Assembly (NCBI RefSeq): GCF_028863665.1
Contig: NZ_JARBFX010000010.1
Location: 98,553 to 162,552 of the forward strand
Direction of reading: 5' to 3'
DNA from: Aquabacter sediminis
GTDB taxonomy: Bacteria > Pseudomonadota > Alphaproteobacteria > Rhizobiales > Xanthobacteraceae
DNA: 64,000 nt
Position 1 is the stretch's first letter; every line of letters starts with the position of its first letter. Positions 63,490 through 64,000 of the stretch are shown piece by piece. Below the pieces are notes generated by a model. That model saw only the letters and a program-made list of their open reading frames with translations, was not told the DNA's origin and did not search any database. The position numbers were made by a program, and so were the translations under genes.

Positions 63490-64000
63490 CCGGTGGTGTT
63501 CTGAAGGATTTCGAGGGCGCGGACAGCAACCCCGCCCTTCCCCCTCACGCCGCAGTGCCCGGGCTTGTCCCGGGCATTTTCATTGGGCGCGTGCCCATGT
63601 CGGGCCCTTCCCGGCCATGACACATGGGAGAGGGGACGTTTCTGTGCCGGGTCATGTCTGCAAGGCCGGTGAGGCTCTGCCTCTTTTCCAGCTCTGACTC
63701 TTTTCCGCCCTGAGACCTGCCGGATCGTCATGCCCGGGCTCGTCCCGGGCATCCACGCCTCGCCGCTGGCGCATTCCTGAGGCGCTTCCCGGCCATTCCC
63801 CGTGGATGGCCGGGACAAGCCCGGCCATGACAAGCGGAGAGGGGACGTTTCTGTGCCGGGTCATGTCTGCAAGGCCGGTGAGGCTCTGCCTCTTTTCCAG
63901 CTCTGACTCTTTTCCAGTCCTGAGATCGTGTCCCCGGTGGTGGTGTAGCTGACGGTGGCCATTGGCCGGTCTTCGGGTGAGGCTCGGGTTTGCGAGAACC
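63490..64000. repeat. REP-like palindromes and 80-bp direct repeat
   Basis: Palindromes TGCCCGGG-N5-CCCGGGCA occur at 63556-63576 and 63731-63751, and ATGGCCGGG-N5-CCCGGCCAT at 63806-63828. An 80-bp sequence beginning GGAGAGGGGACGTTTCTG is present at 63627-63706 and again, by eye identical, at 63836-63915 (offset 209 bp). No gene is recognised here; the frames present are antisense chance frames. Confidence 0.85.

Overview
The window is about 64 kb of GC-rich DNA from an alphaproteobacterium. The order Hyphomicrobiales is likely, perhaps the Xanthobacteraceae. This is inferred from the gene content: a cobS / DUF1289 block, secDF with a Mth938-like gene, DUF1127, DUF2842, an IalB-type protein, sdhE next to mfd, and an N-terminally extended S9. 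The species cannot be read from the sequence alone.

Positions 1-6100 are accessory DNA. They hold a gene cut by the window edge, a decayed IS66 transposase, a co-directional pair of uncharacterised genes (a long DUF4238/SEC-C protein and a DUF4062 protein) that could be a defence module, and a GIY-YIG (T5orf172) gene whose 5' end was replaced by a helicase fragment and which carries a stop codon. Positions 6269-17123 are a catabolic island: an orphan Bug-type binding protein, IclR and GntR regulators, a four-gene operon (CoA ligase, SCP-x-like thiolase, FAH hydrolase, extradiol-type dioxygenase), and an NMT1-type ABC transporter. An ATTCTAG-type dyad recurs upstream of at least three of these transcription units and looks like a shared operator. 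Positions 17200-20400 are a gene-poor scar: an IS5-family element sits inside a sequence that resembles the 3' end of a tRNA, as in an old integration site, followed by an AT-richer orphan gene.

From 20400 on, the genes look mostly chromosomal: a modular GH18 protein with two copies of an unnamed domain, an aldo/keto reductase, cobS, yajC-secD-secF, a kinase-like protein, trmFO, a LysR-cidAB locus with a strong dyad, heme A synthase, a degenerate polysaccharide co-polymerase, enoyl-CoA hydratase and thioesterase, rplM-rpsI, a diguanylate cyclase, an omega-aminotransferase with its XRE-cupin regulator, Lrp / alr / dadA for alanine catabolism, tRNA-Lys(TTT), an M20 amidohydrolase, sdhE, mfd, an EAL phosphodiesterase, an orphan family-5 binding protein, an IalB-like protein, tatD, a CoA-binding protein and metY. 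The right edge carries REP-like palindromes and an 80-bp duplication.

The strongest leads for something undescribed are the DUF4238-DUF4062 pair, the catabolic cluster with its shared operator, the duplicated N-terminal domain of the GH18 protein, and the tRNA-like attachment scar. Every functional call comes from reading protein motifs by eye; no database search was run.
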